Below, piece after piece: positions 48,615 through 57,200 of a stretch of 64,000 bases of DNA. Location of the stretch: contig JBFWZQ010000008.1 of the NCBI GenBank assembly GCA_050185195.1, forward strand, positions 69,916-133,915. Reading direction: 5' to 3'. The translations under genes and the position numbers were made by a program. Each line of letters opens with the position of its first letter. Position 1 is the first letter of the stretch. The notes beneath the pieces are model-generated. The model did no database searches and was not told the DNA's origin. It saw only the letters and a program-made list of their open reading frames with translations. Source of the stretch: CADEFQ01 sp050185195 (GTDB taxonomy: Bacteria; Pseudomonadota; Gammaproteobacteria; Steroidobacterales; Steroidobacteraceae).

Positions 48615-49730
48615 ATGCGCAAATGGATCAAGCGGATCTCGGCCGCGATCGGCATTTCGGTGGCGCTTGCGCTGGCCGCGCTTGCAGTTGCCCTGAGTTA
48701 TGACTCGCCCTGCGGCCCGTCGCGGCAGGCGACCGGCAGTGGGGCGACGATGCAGGCCGTCGTCCATCGCTGCTACGGCCCGCCCGATACGCTGGCCGTG
48801 GAACAGGTCGCACGCCCCGTGCTCGCCGACGACCAGATGCTCGTCAAGGTGCATGCGGCCGGCCTGAATCCGCTCGACTGGCACCGATTGCGCGGCACGC
48901 CGTACATCATGCGGATTGGCGAGGGCTTCGGTGCGCCGGATGACGTGCAGCTCGGCATCGATTTTGCGGGCACGGTCGACGCCGTCGGCAAGGGCGTGAC
49001 CCGGTTCAGGCCGGGCGACGAGATCTTTGGCGGTCGCAGCGGGTCGCTCGCCGAGTACGTGGTCGTGCGGGAAAACGGATCGATCGCGCGCAAGCCCGCG
49101 AACATCAGCTTCGAGCAGGCCGGCGGCGTCTACGTTGCGGCGATCACCGCCTTGCAGGCCTTGCGCGATCGGGCCGCGGTCCGTCCGGGACAGAAGGTGC
49201 TGATCAACGGCGCTTCGGGTGGCGTGGGCACGTTCGCCGTGCAGATCGCGAAGGCACTGGGGGCGGAGGTCACGGCCGTGTGCAGCACACGCAACCTGGC
49301 CCTCGTGCGCTCGCTCGGTGCAGACCATGCCATCGATTACACGGCCGCCGACTTCACGCAGGGCGCGGCCCGCTACGACGTGATCCTGGACAACGTCGCC
49401 AACCGCCCAATCCTCGATGTCCGCCGCGTGCTCGCGCCCGGGGGCAAGTACATCGTGATCGGTGGGGGCGGGCCGGACGCCAACCCATGGGTCGGCGCGT
49501 TCATGGCGCCGTTGAAGGCGCTGTTCGTTTCCTGGTTCGTCGACCAGGACATGGCCTTCTTCGTCTCGCACGCGAGTACCGCGGATGTCGAGACCCTGGC
49601 GCGGATGATGGCGTCGGGGCAGGTCACGCCGGTGGTGGACCGCGGGTATCCGCTCGCGGAAGTCGCGCAGGCGATGCGCTACCTCGAAGCCGGCCACGCG
49701 CGCGGGAAGGTCATCCTCACGCCCGATTGA
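48615..49730 (+). CDS. Quinone oxidoreductase-like MDR protein with N-terminal membrane anchor
   Basis: A 371-residue zinc-free medium-chain dehydrogenase. The GroES-like domain begins MQAVVHRCYGPPDTLAVEQV (about 45) and contains LVKVHAAGLNPLDWHRLRG; the Rossmann domain has INGASGGVGTFAVQIAKALG and YDVILDNVANRP. NADPH-dependent reduction of quinones or enones is expected. Unusually, about 44 residues precede the domain, with a membrane segment (AAIGISVALALAALAVALSY), so it may be tethered to the inner membrane. If the ATG at the domain start (about 48750) is used instead, the anchor is lost; no ribosome binding site helps decide. Confidence 0.82.
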   Translation: MRKWIKRISAAIGISVALALAALAVALSYDSPCGPSRQATGSGATMQAVVHRCYGPPDTLAVEQVARPVLADDQMLVKVHAAGLNPLDWHRLRGTPYIMRIGEGFGAPDDVQLGIDFAGTVDAVGKGVTRFRPGDEIFGGRSGSLAEYVVVRENGSIARKPANISFEQAGGVYVAAITALQALRDRAAVRPGQKVLINGASGGVGTFAVQIAKALGAEVTAVCSTRNLALVRSLGADHAIDYTAADFTQGAARYDVILDNVANRPILDVRRVLAPGGKYIVIGGGGPDANPWVGAFMAPLKALFVSWFVDQDMAFFVSHASTADVETLARMMASGQVTPVVDRGYPLAEVAQAMRYLEAGHARGKVILTPD

Positions 49731-49737
49731 TGCCGCG

Positions 49738-50532
49738 CTACATCTGCCTGAACCGGTGCAGGTAGCTGCGACTGACCGGCAGGATTTCCTCGCGGCCCTT
49801 GAGGTGGATGGCAGCGGTCTCGTTCTCGCCGCGTTTCACGAAACGGATGGCCCGCAGGTTCACGATCACCGATCGATGCACCTGCGCGAACTGCGCGGGG
49901 TCGAGTCGTTGGGTGAGTTCCTTCAGCGCCGTTCGCACGATCGCCTCGGCGGGCGCGCCGTCATCGCCGCGCCAGGCGATGCGCGTGTATTTCGTGTCGG
50001 CACGCAGGAAATCGATGTCGTCGACCGGGATGAGCCGCAGCGTCTGGCCGACCTGGGCGTGTATCCAGTGCAATGGCGTCGCGTCCGGGCGCCGCTGCAG
50101 TCGCGCGAGCTGTGCGGTGAGCTGCTGCAGCAGGGCCTCGGTGTCCAGCGCGGGTTGCGCACCGCAAAGCCGCTCCTTGAGCCGCGCCACCGTCTCCGCG
50201 AGCCGCTCCAGCTCCACCGGTTTCACGAGGTAGTCGAGTGCGCCCTGCGCAAACGCCTGCACGGCGTAATGGTCGAATGCCGTGACGAACACGAGGTGCG
50301 CCCGCCGACCGATGTGCCGGGCCGCGTCGACGCCCGAAAGGCCCGGCATGTGCACGTCGAGGAAGCAGACGTCGGGATGCATCGCGTTGAACAGCTCGAT
50401 GGCTTCGCGGCCATTGCGTGCCTCGGCCACGATCTCGAGTTCCGGCCAGGCCGCGGCCAACTGGCGTGCGAGCCCTTCCCGCAGGAGCGGCTCGTCGTCG
50501 GCGATGAGCGCCGCCGGCCGGTCCGGGGTCAT
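49738..50532 (-). CDS. LytTR-family response regulator
   Basis: A 264-residue regulator. The receiver domain has LIADDEPLLREGLARQL, phosphoacceptor Asp in VCFLDVHMPGLSG and Lys in DYLVKPVEL. The LytTR DNA-binding domain follows (IPVDDIDFLRADTKYTRIAW; FAQVHRSVIVNLRAI). Regulators of this type bind paired direct repeats, often for virulence-factor or envelope genes. It overlaps the kinase gene by 4 nt (ATGA). Confidence 0.92.
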   Translation of the reverse strand: MTPDRPAALIADDEPLLREGLARQLAAAWPELEIVAEARNGREAIELFNAMHPDVCFLDVHMPGLSGVDAARHIGRRAHLVFVTAFDHYAVQAFAQGALDYLVKPVELERLAETVARLKERLCGAQPALDTEALLQQLTAQLARLQRRPDATPLHWIHAQVGQTLRLIPVDDIDFLRADTKYTRIAWRGDDGAPAEAIVRTALKELTQRLDPAQFAQVHRSVIVNLRAIRFVKRGENETAAIHLKGREEILPVSRSYLHRFRQM

Positions 50533-51608
50533 CGATCCTCCGCGCGCATCGGGAACTGCACGAGCGCCACGACGCCCCGGGGATCGCGTGACTGGACGGC
50601 AAGCGACGCGGACTCGCCGAACGTGAGCGCCAGCCGTTCACGCAGCGCGGCGAGCCCGGTGCCGAGGCCCTGGCCCGCGGCCTGCAGGCCCTCGCCATCA
50701 TCGGCAACGAGCACCTTGCAGCGGCCATCCTGGCAGCGGACCTCGACGTCGATGCGGCCGCCGTCTTCGCTCGGGTCGATGCCGTGGCGCACAGCGTTCT
50801 CGACGAGCGTGAGGAGCGTCATGGGCGGGCATCGCAAGGAGAGGGCCGTGTCGTCGGCCTTCAGGCCGAACTGCAATCGGTCCGGCATGCGCATGCGCAT
50901 CAGGTCGAGATACGCGCGCACGAGGTCGAGTTCGTGGCCGACGGTGGTGGCCGTGTCGTCGAGCCTCGGCACTGCCGCGCGCAGGTAGGCAATGAGGCTG
51001 CGCAGGACGGCCGGCGCCTGGGGCGAGCCGCGTTCGACGAGGGCCTGCACGTTCGCGAGCGTGTTGAAGAGGAAATGCGGGGCCACTTGCGCCTGCAGGA
51101 GACTGAGTCGCGCATCGAGCGCATGGCGCGCCATTTCACTTTGCGCGAGGCCGAGCGCGAGTGCCTGCTCACGCGCCAATGCCTCCTTCTGCCGAACGAG
51201 TGCGCCCAGGGCCACCCAGGGTGACATGAGCAGGCCGAATCCGGTCAGCGTGCCGAAGCCCGCCATACGTTCCTGCACTTCCCAGAACGGCGGGTCCCCC
51301 GGGTCCGTCGATCCGATCCACATCGCGACGGTCACGATGGGCACACAGGCCGCCACTGCTGCGACCTGGAGCAGCCAGCGCGGCAGCCAATGTGGCAGAC
51401 GCCCCGGCCACTGCTCGAAGAGGCCGAATACCAGCATCAGGATGAGGCCGAGGCCCATGAAGCGCACGACCGCGCCCCACCACCCGGAGGTCCAGCCGAG
51501 GCCGAACAGGGCGCCCCAGGAAAACGAGAAGAGCAGCGTGAAGGCCACCCGTTTCCAGTTGAATGCGAGCGCAAGACCGCGTGGCGCACGGCGGGTCCCG
51601 GATTCCAT
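50529..51608 (-). CDS. LytS/AlgZ-type sensor histidine kinase
   Basis: A 359-residue kinase with four predicted membrane segments in the first 165 residues, then a coiled linker and a His_kinase domain (HALDARLSLLQAQVAPHFLF, His in APHFLFNTLANVQALV), and an HATPase domain (TLVENAVRHGIDP; LVADDGEGL; GLGTGLAALRERL). The sensor has no extracellular domain, so it may sense membrane state. It partners the LytTR regulator just downstream. TATCCT is 6 nt before the ATG. Confidence 0.9.
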   Translation of the reverse strand: MESGTRRAPRGLALAFNWKRVAFTLLFSFSWGALFGLGWTSGWWGAVVRFMGLGLILMLVFGLFEQWPGRLPHWLPRWLLQVAAVAACVPIVTVAMWIGSTDPGDPPFWEVQERMAGFGTLTGFGLLMSPWVALGALVRQKEALAREQALALGLAQSEMARHALDARLSLLQAQVAPHFLFNTLANVQALVERGSPQAPAVLRSLIAYLRAAVPRLDDTATTVGHELDLVRAYLDLMRMRMPDRLQFGLKADDTALSLRCPPMTLLTLVENAVRHGIDPSEDGGRIDVEVRCQDGRCKVLVADDGEGLQAAGQGLGTGLAALRERLALTFGESASLAVQSRDPRGVVALVQFPMRAEDR

Positions 51609-51614
51609 GCCGCG

Positions 51615-51620
51615 AGGATA
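51615..51620 (-). promoter_or_regulatory. -10-like hexamer, leaderless start of the LytS-type kinase gene
   Basis: Minus-strand TATCCT ends 6 nt before the ATG at 51608. Confidence 0.4.
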
Positions 51621-51648
51621 GTCGAGTCCACGCGGCAGGTGCTCGCGT

Positions 51649-51810
51649 GCGACGGGCGGCGGGCGGTGCGCGACGAGCTACGGGCTGCGCGCAGCGGGCG
51701 ACGGGCGACGGGCTATGCGCTACGGGCCAGAGGCGCGCTCCGCGCGCCGCAAGACAAGACTACGCTTCTGGCCCGCAGCCCGCAGCCCGCAGCGCGTCGC
51801 CCGGCGCCCG
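51649..51810 (+). repeat. Heptamer hairpin element between the kinase and urea transporter genes
   Basis: Left arm runs 51649-51732 with units such as CGACGGG (twice), CTATGCG and CTACGGG, then CCAGAG. Loop about 51733-51766 contains a GC palindrome. Right arm starts CTGGCCCG and continues CAGCCCG three times, then CGCGTCG and CCCGGCG, to 51810. The 213-nt gap holds nothing else recognisable besides the kinase start signals. Confidence 0.7.
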
Positions 51811-51821
51811 AAGCGCGCCGC

Positions 51822-52805
51822 TCATTTCGCCGCGCGAAGCTTCGGGAAGTGTGACGCGGCGGCCAGGAAGCACCAGGTCACGAGTACGAAGGGCAGGGTC
51901 AGCGCCGGCATGCCGAGCGGTTCGAGCGCGGCCGACACCGCGGCGAACACTAGCGTGGCGACTATCGTCGCGAGCGTCGCATAGGCGATCGACGCCACGT
52001 CGCGCGCGAAGAAGACTCCGCCCAGGGCAATGGCCACGAGCACGCTGTTGAAACCGAAGGCACCTGCGCGAATGGCGGGTTCCGCCGCGCCCATTCCCCA
52101 GGCGACGAACAGCCCGGTCAGCGAGCCCGCCAAGGCTGCGATGAAGGCCACCCGCGAGCTGACGAGCAGGCCCAGCGCGAAGAGCAGGCCGGTGACGACA
52201 TTGCCCTGGAAGAACACCTGGGCGATTCCGTTGAACAGGCCCTCCCCGATCGTCGTGGCGGTCACGACCCCCTCCACCGCCACGGCCCTGGGTAACCCTG
52301 CGGTCGGCAGGAGCTGCGTCGATTCGAGTCGCCCGAAACGCGCGGTCGCCAGGAAAACGCACAGGGATACGAATACGAAGGGAGCCGTCAGCACAGGCAG
52401 CTTCCAGGTGCCAAGCAGCCTTGCCAGGGCGGACTGCAGAACGGTCGCGCTCGCTGCCGCGAGCACCACGCAGGCCCAGGTCAGGGCGTTCGGCTGCAGG
52501 AAATAGAGCAAGGCGATCGCGACGAGCGCACCGTTGAAACCCTGGAGGCCCGCGCGCACGGCAACGCGGTCGATCCCCAGCAGCAGGGCGGTGGCCGTGC
52601 TCACGGTGGCACCGACGAAGGTCGCGAGGGCGAAAAGCGGGGAATTCCAGAAGATGCCGCCCAGGAACAACAGGCCGGCGTAGCTATTCTCCTGCAGCAT
52701 CACCTGCCCGATGCCGCGCAGCACCGAGTCGACGAAGCCGGCGAGGAAGGGAGGCGGACTCGCGTCGTCCCACGCAAGGCCGGTCGTCGAAAAGCGCAAA
52801 GACAT
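51822..52805 (-). CDS. Urea transporter (UT family)
   Basis: A 327-residue channel-like membrane protein with about ten hydrophobic segments in two halves. Each half carries a UT-type motif: FLGGIFWNSPLFALATFVGA, LQGFNGALVAIALLYFLQP in the first and GALGFNSVLVAIALGGVFF-like text in the second. The internal repeat matches UT/Yut channels. No urease genes lie in the window, so its use is unknown. The start at 52805 has no clear ribosome binding site. Confidence 0.85.
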   Translation of the reverse strand: MSLRFSTTGLAWDDASPPPFLAGFVDSVLRGIGQVMLQENSYAGLLFLGGIFWNSPLFALATFVGATVSTATALLLGIDRVAVRAGLQGFNGALVAIALLYFLQPNALTWACVVLAAASATVLQSALARLLGTWKLPVLTAPFVFVSLCVFLATARFGRLESTQLLPTAGLPRAVAVEGVVTATTIGEGLFNGIAQVFFQGNVVTGLLFALGLLVSSRVAFIAALAGSLTGLFVAWGMGAAEPAIRAGAFGFNSVLVAIALGGVFFARDVASIAYATLATIVATLVFAAVSAALEPLGMPALTLPFVLVTWCFLAAASHFPKLRAAK

Positions 52806-52869
52806 GCAGTTGGGCCCCGGCGGTGTGGAAACTCCTGCGCAGCATACCCGGTCGACCCGGCAACGATTC

Positions 52870-52912
52870 TTGCCCGTTGCCCGCCGCGCGCCGCGCCGCC
52901 CGCCGCGCGCCT
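52870..52912 (+). repeat. Degraded heptamer repeat fragment
   Basis: TTGCCCG twice (52870-52883), then decayed units CCGCGCG and CCGCGCC, grading into the 3' end of the CorC-like gene. Only the right-arm side is seen. Confidence 0.45.
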
Positions 52913-54176
52913 ACGCGCGCGCGCGCATCCTCACGGTCCGGATGGCATTGTCCTGGATCTGCAGCACCTCGATGCGGTAACGATCGAGCTCGAGCGCAGT
53001 GCCGGCATCCGGGATGGTCTCGAGCCGCTCGAGCAACAGGCCGTTCAGTGTTTTCGGGCCGTCCGTCGGCAACTGCCACGCGAGGGCGCGATTGAGCGCG
53101 CGGATGGTCGCACCGGCATTGACGATGAAGACGCCCGGCGATTCGACGTGCACGTCCTTGTGGACGATCGTCGCGGTGTCATTCGTGAATTCGCCGACGA
53201 TCTCCCCGAGCAGGTCCTCGAGCGTCACGAGGCCTTCGATGTCGCCGTACTCGTCGACGACGAAGCCGATGCGCCGGCGGTTGCGCTGGAATTGCGCGAG
53301 CTGCACGGTGAGCGGCGTGCCCTCGGGCACATAATAAGGCTCGCGCCCCGCGGCGAGCTCTTCGAATTTTTCGCGGTCGAGGGTGCCGCGCGCGAGTTCC
53401 TGCGCCACCCGCTTCATGTGCAGCAGGCCCACGAGTTCGTCGAGCTCGCCGCGATAGACCGGCAGCCGCGTATGGGGCGTCTGGCGGATCTGGTCGAGGA
53501 TGTCGTCCCAGTCGTCCTCGAGGTCGATGCCGGCAATTTCCTGGCGGGGCACCATGATGTCGTTGACCGTGACACGCTCGAGGTCGAGGATCGACAGCAG
53601 CATCTGGCGATGTCGCTGCGGGATCACGGTGCCGGCTTCCGCCACCACCGTGCGCAGTTCGTCGGCCGACAGGGAATGCCCGCCGCGGCTCGCGCGCGCG
53701 ACCCCGAACAGCCGCAGGAACCCGTACGCCAGCTGGTTCGCGAGCCACAGGGCGGGGCGCGCGATCGCGACCAGCACGCGATAGATGTGCGTGCTCGAGA
53801 GGGCGACGGCCTCGGCGTGCAGCGCCGAGAAGATCTTCGGCGCGAGCTCGCAGAACACGATCATCACGACGGTGAGCGCGGCGCCCGCGATGGGCAGCGC
53901 GAGCGGGTAGCCGGATCGTTGCGCGAGGATCGTGGCGATCTGCGAGGCGAAGACGCTCGCCGCGGCGAGGATCACGAGGTTGACGCCGAGCCAGTCGTCC
54001 GGCTTCGCGAGCAGCGCGTCGAGCGCGCGCGCGCGGCGCTGGCCGGCGGTCGCACGATGTTTCACGCGATAGCGGTTGACCGACAGCATCGCGACCTCCG
54101 TGCCGGACGAGAACGCGATGACGATGAGCAGCGCGACGAGCGCGACGACCAGCAGGGCCGTAGGGGCGGTATCCAT
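52911..54176 (-). CDS. CNNM/CorB-CorC-like transporter protein (DUF21-CBS-CorC_HlyC)
   Basis: A 421-residue membrane protein: four membrane helices of a DUF21 domain (about 1-175, with SSGTEVAMLSVNRYRVKHRA), two CBS domains (about 190-320, VNDIMVPRQEIAGIDLEDDW; TRLPVYRGELDELVGLLH) and a CorC_HlyC domain (VIVDEYGDIEGLVTLEDLLG-like text near 325, then the end at about 421). The family exports or senses Mg2+ and Co2+. ATG 54176 is the first Met of DUF21. It is divergent from ffh; both may be leaderless. Confidence 0.9.
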   Translation of the reverse strand: MDTAPTALLVVALVALLIVIAFSSGTEVAMLSVNRYRVKHRATAGQRRARALDALLAKPDDWLGVNLVILAAASVFASQIATILAQRSGYPLALPIAGAALTVVMIVFCELAPKIFSALHAEAVALSSTHIYRVLVAIARPALWLANQLAYGFLRLFGVARASRGGHSLSADELRTVVAEAGTVIPQRHRQMLLSILDLERVTVNDIMVPRQEIAGIDLEDDWDDILDQIRQTPHTRLPVYRGELDELVGLLHMKRVAQELARGTLDREKFEELAAGREPYYVPEGTPLTVQLAQFQRNRRRIGFVVDEYGDIEGLVTLEDLLGEIVGEFTNDTATIVHKDVHVESPGVFIVNAGATIRALNRALAWQLPTDGPKTLNGLLLERLETIPDAGTALELDRYRIEVLQIQDNAIRTVRMRARA

Positions 54177-54183
54177 GCGGACT

Positions 54184-54189
54184 AGGATA
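54184..54189 (-). promoter_or_regulatory. -10-like hexamer, leaderless start of the CorC-like gene
   Basis: Minus-strand TATCCT ends 7 nt before the ATG at 54176. Confidence 0.35.
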
Positions 54190-54229
54190 GGGCGCGCCGG
54201 CCGATCGGGCACCTGCCGCCGCGCTCACG

Positions 54230-54235
54230 TAAAAT
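54230..54235 (+). promoter_or_regulatory. -10-like hexamer, leaderless start of ffh
   Basis: TAAAAT (5 of 6 consensus) ends 6 nt before the ffh ATG; GC-rich surroundings make it stand out. Confidence 0.45.
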
Positions 54236-54241
54236 GGCCGC

Positions 54242-55594
54242 ATGTTCGACAATCTGACCGCACGTCTTTCCCGCACCGTGGATACGCTCCGGGGCCGGGG
54301 CCGCATCACCGACGACAACATCGCCGAAACCCTGCGCGAAGTGCGCGTGGCCCTGCTCGAGGCCGACGTCGCGCTGCCGGTCGTCAGGCAGTTCATCGAC
54401 AACGTGCGGGCCAGGGCGCTCGGCAGCGACGTGCAGCAAAGCCTCACGCCGGGACAGGTGTTCGTGGGGCTCCTGCACCGGGAACTCGTCCTGTTGATGG
54501 GCGGGGCGGCGGCAGGCTTTGAACTGCGCGCCCAGCCGCCCTATGCGGTGCTGCTGGCGGGCCTGCAGGGGGCCGGCAAGACGACCACCGCGGCGAAGCT
54601 CGCGCGCTGGCTCATCGAGTCAAAGAAGAAGCGCGTGCTGCTCGCCTCGACCGACGTGCGCCGTCCCGCCGCGATCCTGCAGCTCGAGCGGCTCGCGGCG
54701 CAGGTGGGCGCGGAGTTCTTCACGGCGCAAGCCGCGAGCAGCCCGGCGAAAATCGCCGGCGACGCGCTCGCGCAGGCGAAGCGCGGCTTGTTCGACGTCC
54801 TGATCGTCGACACCGCCGGGCGCCTGCACGTCGACGAGGCGCTCATGGAAGAAGCGCGCGAGATCGACCGCGTGGTGGGCTCGCACGAGCGCCTGTTCGT
54901 CGTGGATGCCATGGCCGGGCAGGACGCCGTCAACGCCGCGAAGGCCTTCGGCAGCGCGCTCGACCTGACGGGCGTCATCCTCACGAAGGCCGACGGCGAT
55001 GCACGCGGTGGCGTGGCGCTCTCGGTGCGCGAGGTCACCGGCAAGCCCATCGTATTCGTGGGCACGGGCGAGAAGCCCGATGCGCTCGAGCCTTTCGACC
55101 CCGAGCGCATGGCAACCCGCATCCTGGGCATGGGCGATGTCGTGGCGCTCGTGGAGCAGGTCCAAAAGCAGGCGGATGTCGATGAGGCGCAGCGCCTGGC
55201 CAAGAAGTTTGCCCAGGGAAAAGGGTTCGATTTCAATGATCTGCGCAGCCAACTCGAGCAGCTCCTCAAGATGGGCGGGCTGGCGGCCCTGATGGACAAA
55301 CTGCCCCAGCAGGTCACCCGGGGAGCCGTCGGCAAGGCGCCGGGCGACCAGGACCTGAAGCGCCAGATCGCGATCATCAACTCGATGACCCGGCGCGAGA
55401 GGCGCCAGCCGGGGCTCATCGATGGCTCCCGGCGCCGGCGTATCGCCGGCGGGGCGGGGGTGCAGGTGCAGGACGTCAACCGGCTGCTGAAGCAGTTCCT
55501 CGACATGCAGAAGATGATGAAAGGCATGAAAGGCGGCCGCCTGAAGCGCATGTTGGGCGGCCTCAAGGGCGGGCGCCCGCCGGGCTTCCTATAA
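54242..55594 (+). CDS. ffh: Signal recognition particle protein Ffh
   Basis: SRP GTPase that binds 4.5S RNA and targets membrane proteins. The 450-residue protein has the N domain (MFDNLTARLSRTVDTLRGRG), a G domain with GLQGAGKTTTAAKLA, DTAGRLHVDEALMEE and TKADGDARGG, and a methionine-rich M domain ending MKGMKGGRLKRMLGGLKGG. Length and order before rpsP are typical. The 4.5S RNA gene was not found in the window. Confidence 0.97.
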   Translation: MFDNLTARLSRTVDTLRGRGRITDDNIAETLREVRVALLEADVALPVVRQFIDNVRARALGSDVQQSLTPGQVFVGLLHRELVLLMGGAAAGFELRAQPPYAVLLAGLQGAGKTTTAAKLARWLIESKKKRVLLASTDVRRPAAILQLERLAAQVGAEFFTAQAASSPAKIAGDALAQAKRGLFDVLIVDTAGRLHVDEALMEEAREIDRVVGSHERLFVVDAMAGQDAVNAAKAFGSALDLTGVILTKADGDARGGVALSVREVTGKPIVFVGTGEKPDALEPFDPERMATRILGMGDVVALVEQVQKQADVDEAQRLAKKFAQGKGFDFNDLRSQLEQLLKMGGLAALMDKLPQQVTRGAVGKAPGDQDLKRQIAIINSMTRRERRQPGLIDGSRRRRIAGGAGVQVQDVNRLLKQFLDMQKMMKGMKGGRLKRMLGGLKGGRPPGFL

Positions 55595-55661
55595 GCCGCT
55601 GATTTGCGTAGAATCCGCGCTCTTTTTTGGCCGCCCCGGGGGCGGCGAGCAAACAGGAACT

Positions 55662-55916
55662 ATGGTCACGATTCGTCTTACGCGGCGCGGTGCGAAAAAC
55701 ACGCCTTTCTATCACGTGGTGGTTACGGACAGCCGTAAGCGCCAGGGCGGCAAGAGCCTCGAGCAGGTCGGTTTCTTCAACCCGGTCGCGCGCAAGGGCG
55801 ACACGAAGCTGAAGCTCGACCTGCCACGCATCGACCACTGGGTTGGCAAGGGCGCGAAGCCGTCCGAGCGCGTTGCAACGCTCGTGGCCGGCTACCGCAA
55901 GCAAGCGGCGGCCTGA
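55662..55916 (+). CDS. rpsP: 30S ribosomal protein S16
   Basis: An 84-residue protein starting MVTIRLTRRGAKNTPFYHVV. It is first in the rpsP-rimM-trmD-rplS operon. A TAGAAT hexamer (55609-55614) is a candidate -10, and an AGGAA box precedes the ATG. A T-run and a GC palindrome lie in the leader but in the wrong order for a terminator. Confidence 0.98.
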   Translation: MVTIRLTRRGAKNTPFYHVVVTDSRKRQGGKSLEQVGFFNPVARKGDTKLKLDLPRIDHWVGKGAKPSERVATLVAGYRKQAAA

Positions 55917-56422
55917 CGGACACGACACGCTGGGTCGAGATCGGGCGAGTGGGCGCGCCCTGGGGCGTGCGCGGCTTCTGCCATGTCGATTCGTTCACCG
56001 ACCCGCCCGGACTTCTGCTTGAATTCCGGGTGTGGCAGCTGCGTTCGCCGCAGGGCGTGCGCAGCGTGCACGAAGTCGTCGAGATCCGGGCGCAGGGCGC
56101 GCGGTACGTCGCGCGACTCGCAGGGGTCGAGTGGCGCGAAGGCGCAGCGAAACTCACCGGCGCCGGCATCGAGGTCGAGCGCGCGGCGTTGCCGGAGCCG
56201 GGTGAACGGCAGTACTACCGCTTCGACCTCGTCGGCCTCGCGGTGCGTAACGTCGAAGGCGTCGAGTTCGGGCGGGTCGATCATTTCGTCGATGCGCCCG
56301 CGAACGCGGTGATGGTGGTGGTCGGGGAACGCGAACGCTGGGTTCCCGTGACGCCGCAGCACCTCGTCAGGGTGGATCGCGATGCCGGGACGATCGTGGT
56401 CGACTGGCCCGCGGATTTCTGA
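55913..56422 (+). CDS. rimM: Ribosome maturation factor RimM (apparent CTG start)
   Basis: 16S rRNA processing factor that binds S19. The conserved N-terminal strand reads WVEIGRVGAPWGVRGFCHV, and the PRC-barrel end includes GRVDHFVDAPANAVMVV and WVPVTPQHLVRVD. The only ATG/GTG start that keeps the frame is GTG at 55949, which cuts off the first strand (WVEIGRV). In-frame CTG at 55913 overlaps the rpsP stop (CTGA) and restores a 169-residue protein of normal length, so a non-standard start is proposed. If GTG is real, the protein has 157 residues. Confidence 0.85.
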   Translation: MTDTTRWVEIGRVGAPWGVRGFCHVDSFTDPPGLLLEFRVWQLRSPQGVRSVHEVVEIRAQGARYVARLAGVEWREGAAKLTGAGIEVERAALPEPGERQYYRFDLVGLAVRNVEGVEFGRVDHFVDAPANAVMVVVGERERWVPVTPQHLVRVDRDAGTIVVDWPADF

Positions 56423-56438
56423 TCGGCGGGCAGGCACG

Positions 56439-57200
56439 GTGAAGATAGAAGTCGTCACGCTCTTTCCGGACATGGTCCGGCAGGCACTCGGCTTCGGGGT
56501 GCTGGGCCGCGCGATCGAGCGTGGACTGGTGCAGGTTGGAACGGAAGATCCACGCGCGCACACGCGCGACGTGCATCGGACGGTCGACGACCGGCCGTAC
56601 GGCGGCGGGCCCGGCATGGTGCTGAAGCCCGGGCCGGTGGCGGCGGCGATCGACGCCGCGGCGGCGCGGGCGCCGCGCGGCGCGCCGAGGGTGTATCTCT
56701 CGGCGCAGGGTGAGCGGCTCGACCAGTCGCTCGCCCAGGAGCTGGCGGCGTTCGAGGGGCTCGTGCTGATCGCCGGGCGCTACGAAGGCCTGGATGAGCG
56801 TGTCATCGCGACACGCGTCGATCGCGAAGTGTCGCTGGGCGACTTCGTGCTGTCGGGCGGCGAAGTGCCGGCGCTGGCGGTGATCGACGCGGTGGCGCGG
56901 CTGCTGCCGGGCGTGCTCGGCGACGAACGCTCGAGCGTCGAGGACTCGTTCACGGACGGGCTCCTCGACTGGCCGCACTACACGCGGCCGGTGCAGTTCG
57001 AGGGGCACGAGGTGCCCGCGGTGTTGCAGGGTGGGCACCACGCCGATATCCGGCGCTGGCGGCTCAAGCAGGCGGTGGCGCGCACGTGGCGACGCCGGCC
57101 GGATTTGATAGCGGGGGGCGGGCTCAGCCGCGAGGCGAGTGCGCTCCTCAACGAGTTTCTCGAGGAAGAACGACATGGCCAACATCATTCAACAACTTGA
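56439..57200 (+). CDS. trmD: tRNA (guanine-N1)-methyltransferase TrmD
   Basis: Makes m1G37 in tRNAs, preventing +1 frameshifts. The 253-residue SPOUT enzyme starts VKIEVVTLFPDMV and has PYGGGPGMVLKPGPV, IAGRYEGLDERV and EVSLGDFVLSGGEV, which form the SAM-binding knot. The start is GTG at 56439, 16 nt after rimM. It overlaps rplS by 26 nt. Confidence 0.97.
   Translation: MKIEVVTLFPDMVRQALGFGVLGRAIERGLVQVGTEDPRAHTRDVHRTVDDRPYGGGPGMVLKPGPVAAAIDAAAARAPRGAPRVYLSAQGERLDQSLAQELAAFEGLVLIAGRYEGLDERVIATRVDREVSLGDFVLSGGEVPALAVIDAVARLLPGVLGDERSSVEDSFTDGLLDWPHYTRPVQFEGHEVPAVLQGGHHADIRRWRLKQAVARTWRRRPDLIAGGGLSREASALLNEFLEEERHGQHHSTT

Noticed and set aside
47028..49697. 889-residue minus-strand open frame opposite radA and the oxidoreductase gene
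   Set aside because: It spans two real genes and a repeat element; low-complexity Arg/Asp/Gly composition.
55617..55648. Intrinsic terminator between ffh and rpsP
   Set aside because: The T-run comes before the GC palindrome on the plus strand and there is no T-run on the minus strand after the stem.
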